Below are positions 35,436 to 59,935 of a stretch of DNA of 64,000 nt, one piece after another. The stretch's first letter is position 1, and every line of letters begins with the position of its first letter. The stretch lies in assembly GCA_944474755.1 (NCBI GenBank), contig OX104113.1, forward strand, positions 59,974,074 to 60,038,073, given 5' to 3'. The DNA is from Limnoperna fortunei (lineage: Eukaryota > Mollusca > Bivalvia > Mytilida > Modiolidae). A model generated the notes under the pieces. The model was given only the letters and a program-made list of their open reading frames with translations, was not told the origin of the DNA and did not search any database. Made by a program: the position numbers and the translations under genes.

Positions 35436-35455
35436 ACCGCTGCCACCAAAATTGT
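35436..35455 (-). promoter_or_regulatory. Primer-binding-site-like sequence
   Basis: On the minus strand TTTGGTGGCAGCGGTGGGAT lies between the LTR-like repeat and Gag, preceded by TTACACA, a plausible LTR end. TGG-initiated sequences right after the LTR are usual priming sites for tRNA. Which tRNA is not established. Confidence 0.4.
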
Positions 35456-35666
35456 GTAACGTATCAAAGGTACGGGACTACGCTCTGGGATCGTACCAGA
35501 GTTATACCTCTGGATAGGGTAGGCTACACAAAGTATTATCGACGAATGCAAAGGACTACAGATCAGTGATTAATGCTTTTTGTGACCTTGCTTCAGCCAA
35601 TGCTTTTTTGGGACCTAGGCTTATTTAATGTAAGGTGGTGCTTTCTTCCACCCTTGTTATTATTCA
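35456..35666 (-). repeat. Candidate 5' LTR of the gag element
   Basis: Begins TGAATAATAACAAGGGTGG at 35666. Its first ~95 bp repeats at 31589-31497. It may extend to ACA at about 35456, just before the primer-binding-like site. The start fuses directly to the DUF4371-type fragment at 35663-36005, as expected for an insertion. Confidence 0.45.
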
Positions 35667-36005
35667 CCACCTGAACCTAAACCTACAACTTTAGCGAATG
35701 CATTGCCCTTTCTATATAAAATTTCTAGGATGGTATTTGTTAATCTTTCAGCATCTCCATCGGGAACTGTAACATTTGACAAGGATAGATTTTGGCATTC
35801 CATCTTTGGCGATTCTGATCTGCAGTATACGTTTCTTTTGGACAGTTATGTTCACGGTTTTGTCAACGATAATTCCAATATATTGACTACTATGCATGTC
35901 TTTTAAAATTTGCTCTTGTAGACTTTGCGCTAGAGCTCTTTCCATTTCTAGTACACACTTGTGATGTTTATAGACAAAAGCTTGAATGAATACAGCTGAA
36001 ATCAT
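35663..36005 (-). pseudogene. DUF4371/hAT-type transposase fragment
   Basis: Minus-strand sequence reads AQSLQEQILKDMHSSQYIGI, IVDKTVNITVQKK and ILQIRIAKDG, then after a frameshift GDAERLTNTILEILYRKG and AKVVGLGS. The D-x-x-x-D/NI-T-xx-K/Q pattern followed by a KV-G-GSDGA-like end matches the DUF4371/ZMYM-like hAT transposase group. It breaks off where the LTR-like repeat begins. Only about 110 residues are left. Confidence 0.6.
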
Positions 36006-36075
36006 CCGGAATTACATTTTTTACCAAATCGATTCCGATATTATCGAAATTAAGCACTTCCGGAATTCATATTTT

Positions 36076-36543
36076 GGTGTAGGACCACCATAGATTTTTT
36101 ACTCTTCGGCTATATTAAAATTTGATAATTTTGACTTATCCTAGAAAATTTACCTTTGTTTCAAATTAAGTGACACTTCTGTCCCCTATAAAAATGCACT
36201 GGCTGAACATTCTGTCAAAATTTCACAATATGTTTCATTGCATATAAGAAAAAACGCTCAACCTGAAGTCCACGTGGTCTAAAAATCTACTTTCACTTTC
36301 TATTTCAGTCCAAAAATAGTGCTTGTCCCTCATTGACTCTCAACATTTTTATGTTCATTTAAAACCAATAAAACATTATCCTCAAGTTTCCTAGAATATT
36401 CAGCTTTCCAAAAATACCAAATTTATTCTGGTATCATGTGCGGTTCAAATTCTATATGATGCAAGAGTGAACCTGTCTGTTGACTAGTACTACTTTTACG
36501 TACAACCTCTGGACTGGTTCCCAGTATTTGGTGGTCCTACACC
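36076..36543. mobile_element. 468-bp TIR-ended repeat, copy 1
   Basis: Starts GGTGTAGGACCACCA and ends with its exact 15-bp inverse TGGTGGTCCTACACC. Non-coding. Copy 2 lies 1.25 kb downstream in the same orientation and differs by three G/A substitutions and one 2-bp indel. Confidence 0.85.
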
Positions 36544-37791
36544 TAAAGAAGATGTTTTTGTTCAACAAATTAAATAAAATTTTTCCTGGTCTAAGATTTA
36601 TGTTAGTCGAAACAAATTCTAAAATTTTGTTGAATTCCTTTCAGCGGTTTTCAAGAAATGCATGAAAACATACAAAGACCTCACATGCGCGTTATCATGA
36701 AAAATTAGCTTGGTGATCAAGAAATGCATTATTCCTTAATTTTTCAATTTCTTAGTTGCAGATGTAAATAGCAAGCTTGACAATATACATCCAACACAAA
36801 TGGACTTATTTCACACATAGAAAGGCACTAATTACATAATTTTATCACAAATTTTGCATCTTTTTTAGTTAATTTCACATCCCTCCCCCTTTTTTTACAA
36901 AGTGAGATACTGAGTACCTTCAAACTGTTGGGATAAGACTTTTATCTCTTGAAATACATTTCAATTAAGAAAAATAGTATGAAACTGTCCTACTTATGCA
37001 CCTAGTACATCCTGAGAAGGTTTTTGAGTTCAAATTTAAATTTATTGATATTGAGTTGTACTATATTTTGGAGGTGTACATTAATAGTTTCTAAACTGAG
37101 ACTAAAATTTTATGAATTTCATTAAATGCGTTCACTATTCCATTAAGCTTAATAGTTAAATGAACATTCCTTACTAAAAAAACCCCACTAAAGTTCAAAC
37201 TGGCATACAAAGAAACAAAATTATATCTTGCTTTGGTATCAAATTGCAAAAATTGGCCAATTTCCCATTACTGCTCATGTTTAATGAATTTTTGACAGAA
37301 GTACCATCATCTCGAGGCCCAATTATCTTAACAAGTACAATTATTGCATATGGTTACTAGTTTACTAACAAATTTACCCATAGCAAGCATCAAATTAGAA
37401 AATAAATAATTTTAGTATTAACCCATGCCAGCAATGTAACCGACTTAAGCCGCAGGTGTAAAATTGACAAATTCATCTTAAATACACTATTTTTCTGCAT
37501 ACTAGAATGTCTACCAGTTCTAGTTTTATACATTTTGACCCTTTCATTACATCCAAAACCTAAAACAGGAGTTTATTTAAACTAAAGCACATTCTACTAA
37601 GCGCGGACCACTGCAGACCCCATAATTTCATACAATATTACATAATATCATATTTAGGCTAAAATTTGACCCCCCCTATAGGTTTTGGCTCTGATAAGCA
37701 ATTAAAATGATAGTCTTGGTGATTTACCTTCTTTCAGTACCATTTTTATCAAAAGAAATAGATGTTGATATACCTGTCTATGGCCTCTTCA

Positions 37792-38257
37792 GGTGTAGGA
37801 CCACCATAGATTTTTTACTCTTCGGCTATATTAAAATTTGATAATTTTGACTTATCCTAGAAAATTTACCTTTGTTTCAAATTAAGTGACACTTCTGTCC
37901 CCTATAAAAATGCACTGGCTGAACATTCTATCAAAATTTCACAATATGTTTCATTGCATATAAGAAAAAACGCTCAACCTGAAGTCCACATGGTCTAAAA
38001 ATCTACTTTCACTTTCTATTTCAGTCCAAAAATAGTGCTTGTCCCTCATTGACTCAACATTTTTATGTTCATTTAAAACCAATAAAACATTATCCTCAAG
38101 TTTCCTAGAATATTCAGCTTTCCAAAAATACCAAATTTATTCTGGTATCATGTGCGGTTCAAATTCTATATGATGCAAGAGTGAACCTGTCTGTTGACTA
38201 GTACTACTTTTACGTACAACCTCTGGACTGGTTCCCGGTATTTGGTGGTCCTACACC
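37792..38257. mobile_element. 468-bp TIR-ended repeat, copy 2 (466 bp)
   Basis: Same perfect 15-bp inverted ends as copy 1. Two of the three substitutions lie at CpG/CpA positions (CCACGTGG to CCACATGG; TTCCCAGTA to TTCCCGGTA), as expected from cytosine deamination. Confidence 0.85.
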
Positions 38258-38439
38258 TTTTGTTAACAATGCCATGATTACGAATAAAGTGATAAAACTA
38301 ACGAATACGGTGTTGTGGAAATATCAGTTAAACTGCAAATACATAAAAAAGTATGTAGCAATTTAGGGAAACAGTTTAATAGCTTATTATATGCATAAAA
38401 CCCCCGGGTGTGAATCACTCCCGGCTTGCTCCATTACAA

Positions 38440-39070
38440 GTAATGGGACCTCTTTGTAGCTCCGTCCATAAAAAATAAAAAAATTAAAAAAAATAGGAGC
38501 TACATTATTGTAGCTAAGATTCTCGTAATCAGCCAATCAGAACAAATTAATTGCCCTTGCAGCCATGTTGAATTTCCAATTGTTTCGAAAAACCTCAAAA
38601 TATTAAGATAACAATCCAAGCTTCATCTCTGCATAATTTAATTTCATTGTGTGGAACAGTTTCTGAGAAGAAGCTGTTAATATGTTTTCTATAGGGTTCT
38701 ATGCTAAAATATGTCATGTGATGGCGACCTTCTTATATTTTTGATCATTATAAAAGACTAAAACTTTGTAGTGGATCATTTGAGGTACTTTCAAAAATCT
38801 GCAAAGCGGTTTTTCAGAAGATTTTTGAAATTCAGCCAATCAGAACACATTAATGGCCCAGGCAACCACATAAAACATACTTGATCAGCACCAAAAACTC
38901 AAACTTTCTGATGAACCACCCTATACACATTTCTTCCAAGTTTTGTTCAAACTAGCCATGTGCTTTTTGAGAAGAAGATAGAAATGTCAAAATTTAACGG
39001 CTGACGATGACACCATGACGACATGTGATGGAATAGCTCAGAAAATTCTTTAGTCAGTTGAGCGTAAAAA
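38440..39070. mobile_element. Second copy of the CAGGTGAGCT-family repeat
   Basis: Shares long segments with 20400-21180: CAGCCAATCAGAAC, TTGAATTTCCAATTG, TCAAAATATTAAGATAAC, GATCAGCACCAAAAACTCAAA, then a GACGATGACACCATGACGAC stretch before AATAGCTCAGAA. Both ends are degraded. Confidence 0.6.
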
Positions 39071-39889
39071 AACCTTATAGAAAACATTTGTTATGCAAAT
39101 TTTGATATTAAATGCTTAACTAAGACAGTTTCTGAAAAGCTGTTATTATCTGTTTTAATTTTGAACCTTCATGTCAAAATTGGTATTATTCCAGTCAATT
39201 GAAACAAGAAAAAAAAATATTCAACTTATATACATTGTAGATGCAATATCTAACATTTCATCCATGCCAGCTAATTAGTTTACTTTACAACCATGCAAAC
39301 AAAGACCTCCTAGGTAACATTAAATTAAGGAACACAAATCTTGATTAAATTATTTTGGTAATGAAACTAATAATACATTATTTAGTTTTTATTTTGACAA
39401 AAATATAGCATTTAACAAAGAAAAAAAAAACAATGTACTATACTTTATAACCAATAAAATAACTACAACTTTGATAACAAAAGCAATGAAAATTAAAACA
39501 AACAAGAAATTTTCTGCATTTTCTTCATACAAAAAACTAAAATGATTTGTGCTTTCCAACGTCACCTGTATTTGTGTTATTCAGCTTTAAATATAACTTT
39601 CTAATACATTTTAGGAAAAACAGCCCCACTCTAAGTTTTTAGTGACCTAGTAGCAAAACTTGAATACTAATTGTTCCAGAGTCTGGCTCCATTTCATATC
39701 ACAGTATTGATCACTAAAACAGATGCAACCTAGATCTTTTTTCATGAAACTTCTATTCTTTATATGCAGCTTAACTAAATCACATTCAACACAATTTTAT
39801 TCAAGAATACTTAGTATTGTTTTGCAAGATAAACAGTTCCCATCAATATGTTGAGTTTTGTTACCATTTATAATATTGTGTTTATTTTT
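39071..39889. other. No gene seen (39.1-39.9 kb)
   Basis: AT-rich sequence without recognisable coding or repeat structure. Confidence 0.4.
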
Positions 39890-40110
39890 TTGAATGAGGT
39901 TTACCCCACTTTCAGCCTTTTTTCAGCTATATCAAGGATAGGAAGCTGGAATACCAGAAAAAACCATTGATCTTCAACAGAAAAACTGGCAATCCATGTC
40001 AATTAAGATTCAAGTTGAGTACACCCTCGAACATGTAACCTCAGTATTAACAGGCATGCAATTAATTGTATCAGTAGATAACTACCTTAACCAGGGCCCC
40101 CTTAATATTG
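39890..40110 (-). mobile_element. tRNA-derived SINE, diverged
   Basis: The reverse-complement copy keeps the tail (CACTTTCAGCCTTTTTTCAG), CTGGCAATCCATGTCAATTAAG, GTACACCCTCGAACATGTAACCTC and a degraded head ending in CTTAACCAGGGCCCCC. It is older than the copies at 25.1 and 47.8 kb. Confidence 0.75.
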
Positions 40111-41396
40111 TGTCATATGGGGTTTTAAGAATATTAGTAACATAATGAATCTCTTGAAAAGACAACTAAAATTGTTTTTATTTGTTTTTGAAAAGACAAC
40201 TAAAACTGTTATTTGTTTTTTCAACTGAATTAAGGTGAAATATTTAACAGTCTACAAACAATATTTTAAAAGCCTTGCTTTTTAACATTTACAAATAAAA
40301 CTTAAAATGGTACATATTTTAACAAAATGTGGAGACTAATAACAAACTCTAGTTTCATTTTTATTTTTGGGTATCCATTTTCGTGGATTGAGGAAAAATC
40401 CATTTTGTTTGATAGTTATTTATTTCAAACTTGTATTGGGTTGCTGTCTTGATGTTAAATAGGGTAAATTCTTGAAATCTTAAAAAGATATAATTTTCAT
40501 AATTCCTACAATTATTTAAAATACTATCTAGCAAACAAACAAACAATTTTTGAGTTTGTTATCATTACTTCTTCAACAATGAAGTTACTTGAAAATTAGA
40601 AATATTTAATATTTTTGTTAGTTTACAACGCATAGCTATCCTCTGTATGGAGGAAAAATGTTAAAACAGGAAGTGAACAATTTAATTATTGAAGTACACA
40701 TTTGTACACAATATTTGTTTGAATAATACATTTTCATATGTCTAGTTTCTTTCTTATTGACAAATACATCAGAATGCTACTGAAATCTTTAGTATAAAAT
40801 TTAAAAACATGACAAACTTGTTTACTTAAAGCATACAGTTGTCCTTCAGGATAGTTGTTTGGGAATGAGTGCCACTGATGGGTCTTGATGAGACAAAAGG
40901 CACATTTGGCATAGCAAATTCTATAGCCCTTGGATACATTTCATTATTAAAACAGCATGGGATATAATAATTCATTGAATTCTTGATTCATAGGTAGATA
41001 TAGTTCCCATGAGAACCACGACAATTGATAGCCAACTAATAACAATGAAACTACAGTATAAAATTTCCTGGAAAGTACCAGTGAAAGCATAAAAATATCA
41101 GTTAAAATGAATATGTTTTATATGCATAAGTTAGATATACCAAACTTAGAAGGGACCATGTGATGATATGTGCATAAAGTATAAAAGCATCTGGTAGAAA
41201 AGTATTGAAAAATTTATAATGTAGGGGACAATTACCAACAATTTTGAATTCAAATTATGGTGGTGATGAAAGTTCTTAAATATTATTACTAGCAAATACA
41301 GATTTTTCCAACAGGTTTTTCAAACCAGTAGACTTTATTAATTCTTTTTTTTTTGTACTGGCATTCAACATGAAAAATATCTATTGATGTTCTTTA
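40111..41396. other. No gene seen (40.1-41.4 kb)
   Basis: AT-rich. Two near-identical 30-bp segments (AAAGACAACTAAAA-TGTT-TTTATTTG) lie at about 40156-40225. The small frame at 40361-40546 is unsupported. Confidence 0.4.
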
Positions 41397-41400
41397 TTAA

Positions 41401-42942
41401 AGGGAAACTTCGGGAAAAAATGAAAATTTGATATGTTATCCTTTAAATTAAAAGAAATATTATTGCCTTTTGATATTTTATTGTATTCTTTACCATTACG
41501 CTTCTAGAATGGATTAAAGGTGGTAAAATTTTATGTATGGGGGCTGCCATATTGACAGTATTTTATCACGTGACTGCGTTTGTGACGTGATAAATGTTAT
41601 TATCCAGTAAATATGATAAATAATCCAGCTTAAAAATATGTTTTTCTGCCTTTGCTCTTTGAAGAATATTAAAACTGTGGCGATGACTAATAACCAGCTG
41701 ACAATATAAGATTACCAAATACGTCTTAATGTTTTAATGATCTTTGTATTAATAAAAGTATTTTAAGACACAAATTTTAACCTGTCTTTATTTAACTCAG
41801 ATAATTTACCTAAATAATAATTGTAATAAAAGATATATTTGTATATTTATTTTTTTAACATAAAAAAAATTTCCGTAGACAATTTTGTACGTTTTGAAAC
41901 AGCAGTTGTACCTGGACGTGAAAATGTTACAAGTAATTCCTTACTCGTTTTTGAAGGGTAATTAACAGAATTAGCAGGTAAACAAACAGGATGTTTATTG
42001 TAATTACTAGATCATTTGACGCCGACTTTGAAGTATGAATATTCGGACATTTTCAAAAGCTAATCAGATTGAAGGTTAATCATGTACTTCGAAATTAGAA
42101 TGGCACGCCCCTCCTGCCAAGGACAGGTATGATTTGAATACACCAAAGTGTCAGAACACAGGATGTATATAAGATTTCGAATACCTTTCGATGCCATGTC
42201 AGAGGAAACGTAAAACTGACACGTTGACTCAAAATATACACATGTATAATTTTCGAAACTGTGTTACGCACACGCACAATAAATGTTACCAGTATTAATA
42301 ATAATAATAAATGTACTAAACGTGAACGAAATTTTGATGTGCGAAAACAGGGTATTTAAAAATAAATCTTTTAATGACTGTTATTTCTAAAATTGTCAAC
42401 TTCGCAAAGATTGTGTATAAAAAAAGTTTCGTTCAATAAGTTGCATAATCTGATTAAGTTGACAATAATAATACGAATAATTTTCAATTTAATATTTATG
42501 GACAAAATTCAAACGAATATTCGATGAAAAATGAGGTCACCATACCACTAAACTATCCTCCATTAAATTCTGGAAAACGATATTCGCATGAAGTTGTTGC
42601 TGCCTGTGGACATAGTCTTAAGTAGAAGTCTTTAAACTATTTGGTACATAAATCGGGGTTTTTCCACTACCTTGTCTTATAGTACAACCTTCTGTTATTG
42701 ACCGTTTCGCGTTATTATCATACGGCGCCTTTAAGGTAATTGGATGACCGGGGATCTCTAATATCGCCATCTAGCGACGACATAGTGACAAGATGGCGGA
42801 CCTCCATAAGTGCATTTTTTCACAGTAAATTCAATGTAGAAACTTAACCATAGAAAATATAATAAAACATCAAGAGGCAAAAGTGTTTCTTTTTATTTGA
42901 AGAATAACATATCAAATTTTCATTTTTTCACGAAGTTTCCCT
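41401..42942. mobile_element. TTAA-flanked element, 1.54 kb (piggyBac-like MITE)
   Basis: TTAA at 41397-41400 and 42943-42946 flank inverted ends of about 100 bp that begin AGGGAAACTTCGGGAAAAAA and AGGGAAACTTCGTGAAAAAA. The match continues through TGAAAATTTGATATGTTAT to TGTTTTATT with scattered differences. TTAA duplication is the hallmark of the piggyBac superfamily. No transposase frame is present, so it would be non-autonomous. The interior holds unique AT-rich DNA and a GC-richer segment near 42700-42800. Confidence 0.7.
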
Positions 42943-43310
42943 TTAAATTTCTAAATTATATCGTGCAGTGACATTATATTCTTCATGTCAAGTTAGATAA
43001 GCAAAGAAAATAAACATGTTAAATTTAATATACAACAAAAAACATAAGGAATGTATCTGATTTGATGGATATGTTTATAACAAATAATTTTGATTGAGCA
43101 AAATAAAATCACAATGAATAAAATTGGCAAGATTGAGTTATTGTAATAGGCAAAGAAAACTTTTTTCACAACATCCATTACACTGATTTTGATTGGACAA
43201 CATGACATCAAAGGTAAAACATTGTACACCACTAACAAGGATGGTAAAAATTAAAAAAATTACAATACATAGTCTAAACAAAAATAGAATAATTGCACAT
43301 ATTGGTAATA

Positions 43311-43587
43311 TTTATTTGATAATGGTCTTTCTGAAATATCACTTCAAATAGATTGTGTAGCCATGTTTGGAGAAGTTATGTTTGTTAAGTTACAGTGAAA
43401 TTTGATAAACTCATATGTGTTTTCATGACATAATACCATGTCACTTTACATTGCAATAATTCTGTACAATGCCAAGCCTCACTGAAGTTAGACTTATAAC
43501 AAAATACTTGTACTTTAACATATAATCTCACAAACACTGATAATGACAGAAGCAATTTCACATTTAAATAACACGACATTAAGAGCG
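43311..43587 (-). other. 3' UTR of the RCBTB gene with poly(A) signal
   Basis: Non-coding sequence after the stop. An AATAAA (reverse complement of TTTATT at 43311-43316) lies about 270 bases downstream and is the first canonical signal seen. Confidence 0.5.
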
Positions 43588-56291
<12,704 letters not shown>

Positions 56292-56411
56292 GGTGGAAGA
56301 ATGAGTCTAAACTATTGTGCGAGATGCTCAGTAAGACCAGAGCAGACAAGACCAGCTACATATTTTTGTTTCTTTTCTACATGACTATAAATGGAAGAAT
56401 TCAAAATTAAC
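56292..56411 (-). other. RCBTB1: 5' UTR of the RCBTB gene
   Basis: A good acceptor, ATATTTTGCAG/G, on the minus strand ends at 56412, and sequence from there to the ATG has no upstream ATG in a strong context. A non-coding first exon further upstream is therefore likely but was not located. Confidence 0.45.
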
Positions 56412-56699
56412 CTGCAAAATATGTTTATATGTACATGTACATAATAAGTAATGTCATTTGATCATAAGAATCTTATTATAGTTTGCACTTGAAAGTGATT
56501 AAATGTTGATTCTGCTACTAATAATTATGTTACAAATACATGGAGGATGTTATTAATACACAAAAATAACATGAAAAAACCTATAAAACTGTACAGAAAG
56601 TGTATATGGAGTTATTTTGATGGTGATTGTAGTATCCAGTGTTATCTTTTGGCGTCATGGGGTAAAAGTCACATGTTTTAGGGGAATAGGATTTTGTAT

Positions 56700-56815
56700 C
56701 CCAACTGCACAAATTAATTATTGTGAAAATCATGAATAGTACATGTACATGTATGGCAGGATTAAAACATACAACCTTTGGCTTTGACCAACCGTGCTAC
56801 AGAAGTACTTTCCTT
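56700..56815 (-). mobile_element. Second tRNA-derived SINE family, fragment
   Basis: Shares AAAATCATGAATAGT, GCAGGATT...CAACCT and AGAAGTACT with 61360-61505. The better copy shows tRNA boxes; this one is degraded. Confidence 0.4.
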
Positions 56816-56864
56816 ATACTACACTCTCCCCATTTATCATTTTAGGACTGATGGCACGAAAACT

Positions 56865-59688
56865 AGTCAGATTGGCACTTGGTCAAATCGGCACCAGGTC
56901 AAAACGGCATCTGGTATAGTCAAATCGGCACTTTGTATGGTCAATTTGTCACCTGATATAGTCAATTCGGCACCTGTATTTATATTAACTATTTATTTTC
57001 TCAGTAAATATTATAATATTCAGTTAAAAAAGACGATTTAAAGAAAACAATGTTTATTTCATATCCTAAAAACACCAAACAAATTTAACAATATCAGGGA
57101 TCCTCGCAACGCGTCTAGATGCGTATTGTACGTGTCTTTTCAGTTCTGAACGCACCTTTTCAACATCTAATGCGTCCCAGTAGGCGTCCGTGTCGTTGTC
57201 AGACACGTACGAATTTCCGTCATGTCAGTTCCGTCTCCGATGCGTGATTACATATTCTTACAAATTTACAAATAGCGATCGGTTTTTACCTGTTTCGTCC
57301 GAATCTCAGCAGGTAGCAATCACTCGGGCGGCTAATATGCTTTAATTAAGATGTTTATTGAACAATAAACGTGCAGTGTTGATGGACACTTTTTATGGTT
57401 AAAATTAAGCGTTGACAATACACTCGTTTTAAATTTTAATACACGGTCGAAACCTTGCACTTGCAGTTGCACTCCTTACGATTTTTTTTTTAAAGTAAGA
57501 ATTCTTGACTGGTACAAAGATATCTTCATTATGAACATTAATTAGTTATCTAATAAACTTTTATTTTTTGTATATACAGACGTGACAACGTGTTTTTAAT
57601 ATTGCCCACTATATACTGTGGTCGTGGTTTTTTCATTCAGAAATTCACCACTATACGCCACGGTGGATTTTCAATTTCCTTTCATGCTTACACAGTGAAA
57701 AAATTAAAATGTTGCGATTTAATTGAGATATTTGTGTTAAAATATGCCGTTTTAATACGTTTGTTTGACAACAAAATTAATCTGCGTTCTTGCTAATCTA
57801 TTCATTATACGAGAATACCTTAAAGTTTATTGTCACTGATTTGATTGACAATTATTCCCTTAACGTGTTCTAAAAGGTTAGAACACCGCATTTTGCCCTT
57901 TAAATTGTCAAAATCTTTGCTATTCTATCGTCAAAATTTCCCTGTAAGTGCCTTTGAATAATGTTCCAACCATTTGAACTTTTACCGGATGTAAATTGTG
58001 TCACACTTTAAATCGATCGATTATCTAAGTATTGTCCAGTCATCATTTTATCAAGCAAGTGCTCTCAAACATTTCAATAAACTTGTGTATTGTATAATTT
58101 TATAAATAACAGGTGAACACGCGGCTTCACATTTTTAACGGTAAAGAAAATAGCACATTACACAATAAATACGAGACTTGTAAAGAAATACACAATAAAT
58201 GCGAGACTTGTAAAGAAATTCGTTTTAAAAACGTCAAAATCAATATGCGACTTAAAATGCTACATTTTGATTTTTTCAAATTTTCGCAATTATTACTTAA
58301 TATAAATGTCGCAGAATATATCGTTCCACGAATGATTTTATACTCGATTCGTATTCGTTGTTGAACCACGTGTGTTAAAAAAATACAACCCTGATATAGA
58401 ATCAACCATAATATAGTCGTTTCAGTGTTAAAAGACCCATCATCAACTTTTGTTGTAGAAAAGACTTTAGTAGCATCCTTATAATTTCTTTTATGTTACG
58501 ACAAGACCCTATGTCCGCAAACAGACGTTCGTATCGGAGCGCAAAAAAAAACCAACAACAACAAAAAACAAAAAAGAACAAAACAAAACAAACTAACATA
58601 CTGTTGAGTAAATTCGGGCAATTATTGTATATTTATATGAGTGTGGACAAATCAGTTCTTTCGTCTTCAAAAATAATTTTATTCCGATTTGTTTTGTTAA
58701 TGTTATAACGGACGTAAGTAACTATGCATATTTTATTGTTTGATCAATGTACCACAATACAACAAAATATTAAGAATAAGTAATTGTATTTAGAGAACTA
58801 AGGCAAGTCTAAAAGGGGTCTGATCTCGAGAATATTTATCCCAATAAATACTTTGTCATGCAAAAACACCGAAACTGCGAGTTAATTTTAACGGGAACTT
58901 TATACAAATAACACGTCTGCCTCCATTTGAAAAATTGTCAGTTTTGTATATTTAGCTCAGAAGCACATCACTACTTTTTTTATATAAACCTGTTACCTGG
59001 TTATATTAATTGTTATGGCTTAAAACGCCATTGTCCAAAGTAAATGTATATTTAGAATTGTGCGTACGTGAGACTTCATTCAACCTTGTGAAACAGGCGC
59101 CTGTGCCATATCGTAGTTAAACTATATTTTATGTGGCGATTCTCGTTTATAAACTTTTCACATATTTATTATTCTTGCTGCATGTTGGCTTCGTTTTAGT
59201 ATTTTATTTGTTGTATCCCATCCTGTTAACGAATTTTATATAACGATACGTGATGTAAACTTTTGTCTGCGTTTGTTAAAACAACTCTGGTTTTAAATAC
59301 CAAATAAAGAACATCCAATCAAGCTAATTTAAGCACTGGATTTAAGGCACATTGTTGTCACGTGACTTTTTTTCAAAATGAAAGTGGAATGTAAGGGTAT
59401 CGATGGAAATGAGCTTAGAAATGGACTTAAATCATCTTAAATGAAGGTAAGATGATTATATTCCTAGAGAAAAATATCTAAAGAAGCGAATTATATGTAG
59501 ATTAACTGAATGAAAATGTTTTATTAAATTCTGACACGATGAAATGTGCCGACCCAGACCGGTGTCGCATAATCCGCTGTTTTGCTAATGGAGAGCTCTC
59601 TGACGTCCCACGCAAAAAAAAAAAAAAAAAAAAAGCGTTGGACGGCAGAGGATTCTCGGACTAGATTTGACCAAGTGCCGATTTGACT
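56865..59688. mobile_element. 2.8-kb element with GGTCAAATCGGCACC terminal arrays
   Basis: The left end AGTCAGATTGGCACTTGGTC and the inverted right end AGTCAAATCGGCACTTGGTC agree at 23 of 25 positions over the outer 25 bases. Inside the left end, five degenerate GTCAAATCGGCAC units follow to about 56980. A GACGGCAGAGGATTCTCGGA unit adjoins the right end after a 22-bp A run. The interior (57.0-59.6 kb) has only small frames. No known transposase was seen. Confidence 0.55.
57066..57224 (-). other. Possible coding remnant, 53 codons
   Basis: A CpG-dense minus-strand stretch is open with a protein-like composition: acidic SDNDTDAYWDALD followed by basic SELKRHVQYASRRVARIP and IVKFVWCF before the stop. 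No homology is recognised and it lacks a start. It could be a transposon exon or chance. Confidence 0.25.
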
Positions 59689-59935
59689 TGTATGAGTGAC
59701 ACACAGGTCCACCACTCTATCATATATAGGAACCTCGTTGTATCGATCTACTTAATTTTAACATGGCCGAAAAAATGTGAATTTTAAAAACATGATAAAA
59801 TATGATAACAATCAGATTCAGAATCGACGAGATAGAGAGGCTAGTAATATCAGTGGATATAACAAAGAAGGAAACTGAGATAAATTTGTTATTTATGTTG
59901 TTTATGGTTGACGAAAATAAGTGGATTCATAAATA

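Larger units (their letters stand above)
36076..38257. mobile_element. Composite element: two 468-bp direct repeats around 1.25 kb
   Basis: The unit runs from copy 1 through an AT-rich interior (36544-37791) to copy 2. TTTT flanks both outer edges (36072-36075 and 38258-38261), a possible 4-bp target duplication of the whole unit. The inner junctions CCTACACCTAAAGAAG and (inverted) CCTACACCTGAAGAGG are also similar. No primer-binding site, polypurine tract or ORF is seen, so an LTR/TRIM interpretation is weak. A DNA-type composite or a tandem insertion is as likely. Confidence 0.6.

Noticed and set aside
36076..38257. Standard LTR retrotransposon or TRIM
   Set aside because: The repeats do begin TG and end CA two bases inside the inverted termini, but no primer-binding site or polypurine tract adjoins them, and the flanks only give a duplication if the outer GG/CC belong to the element.
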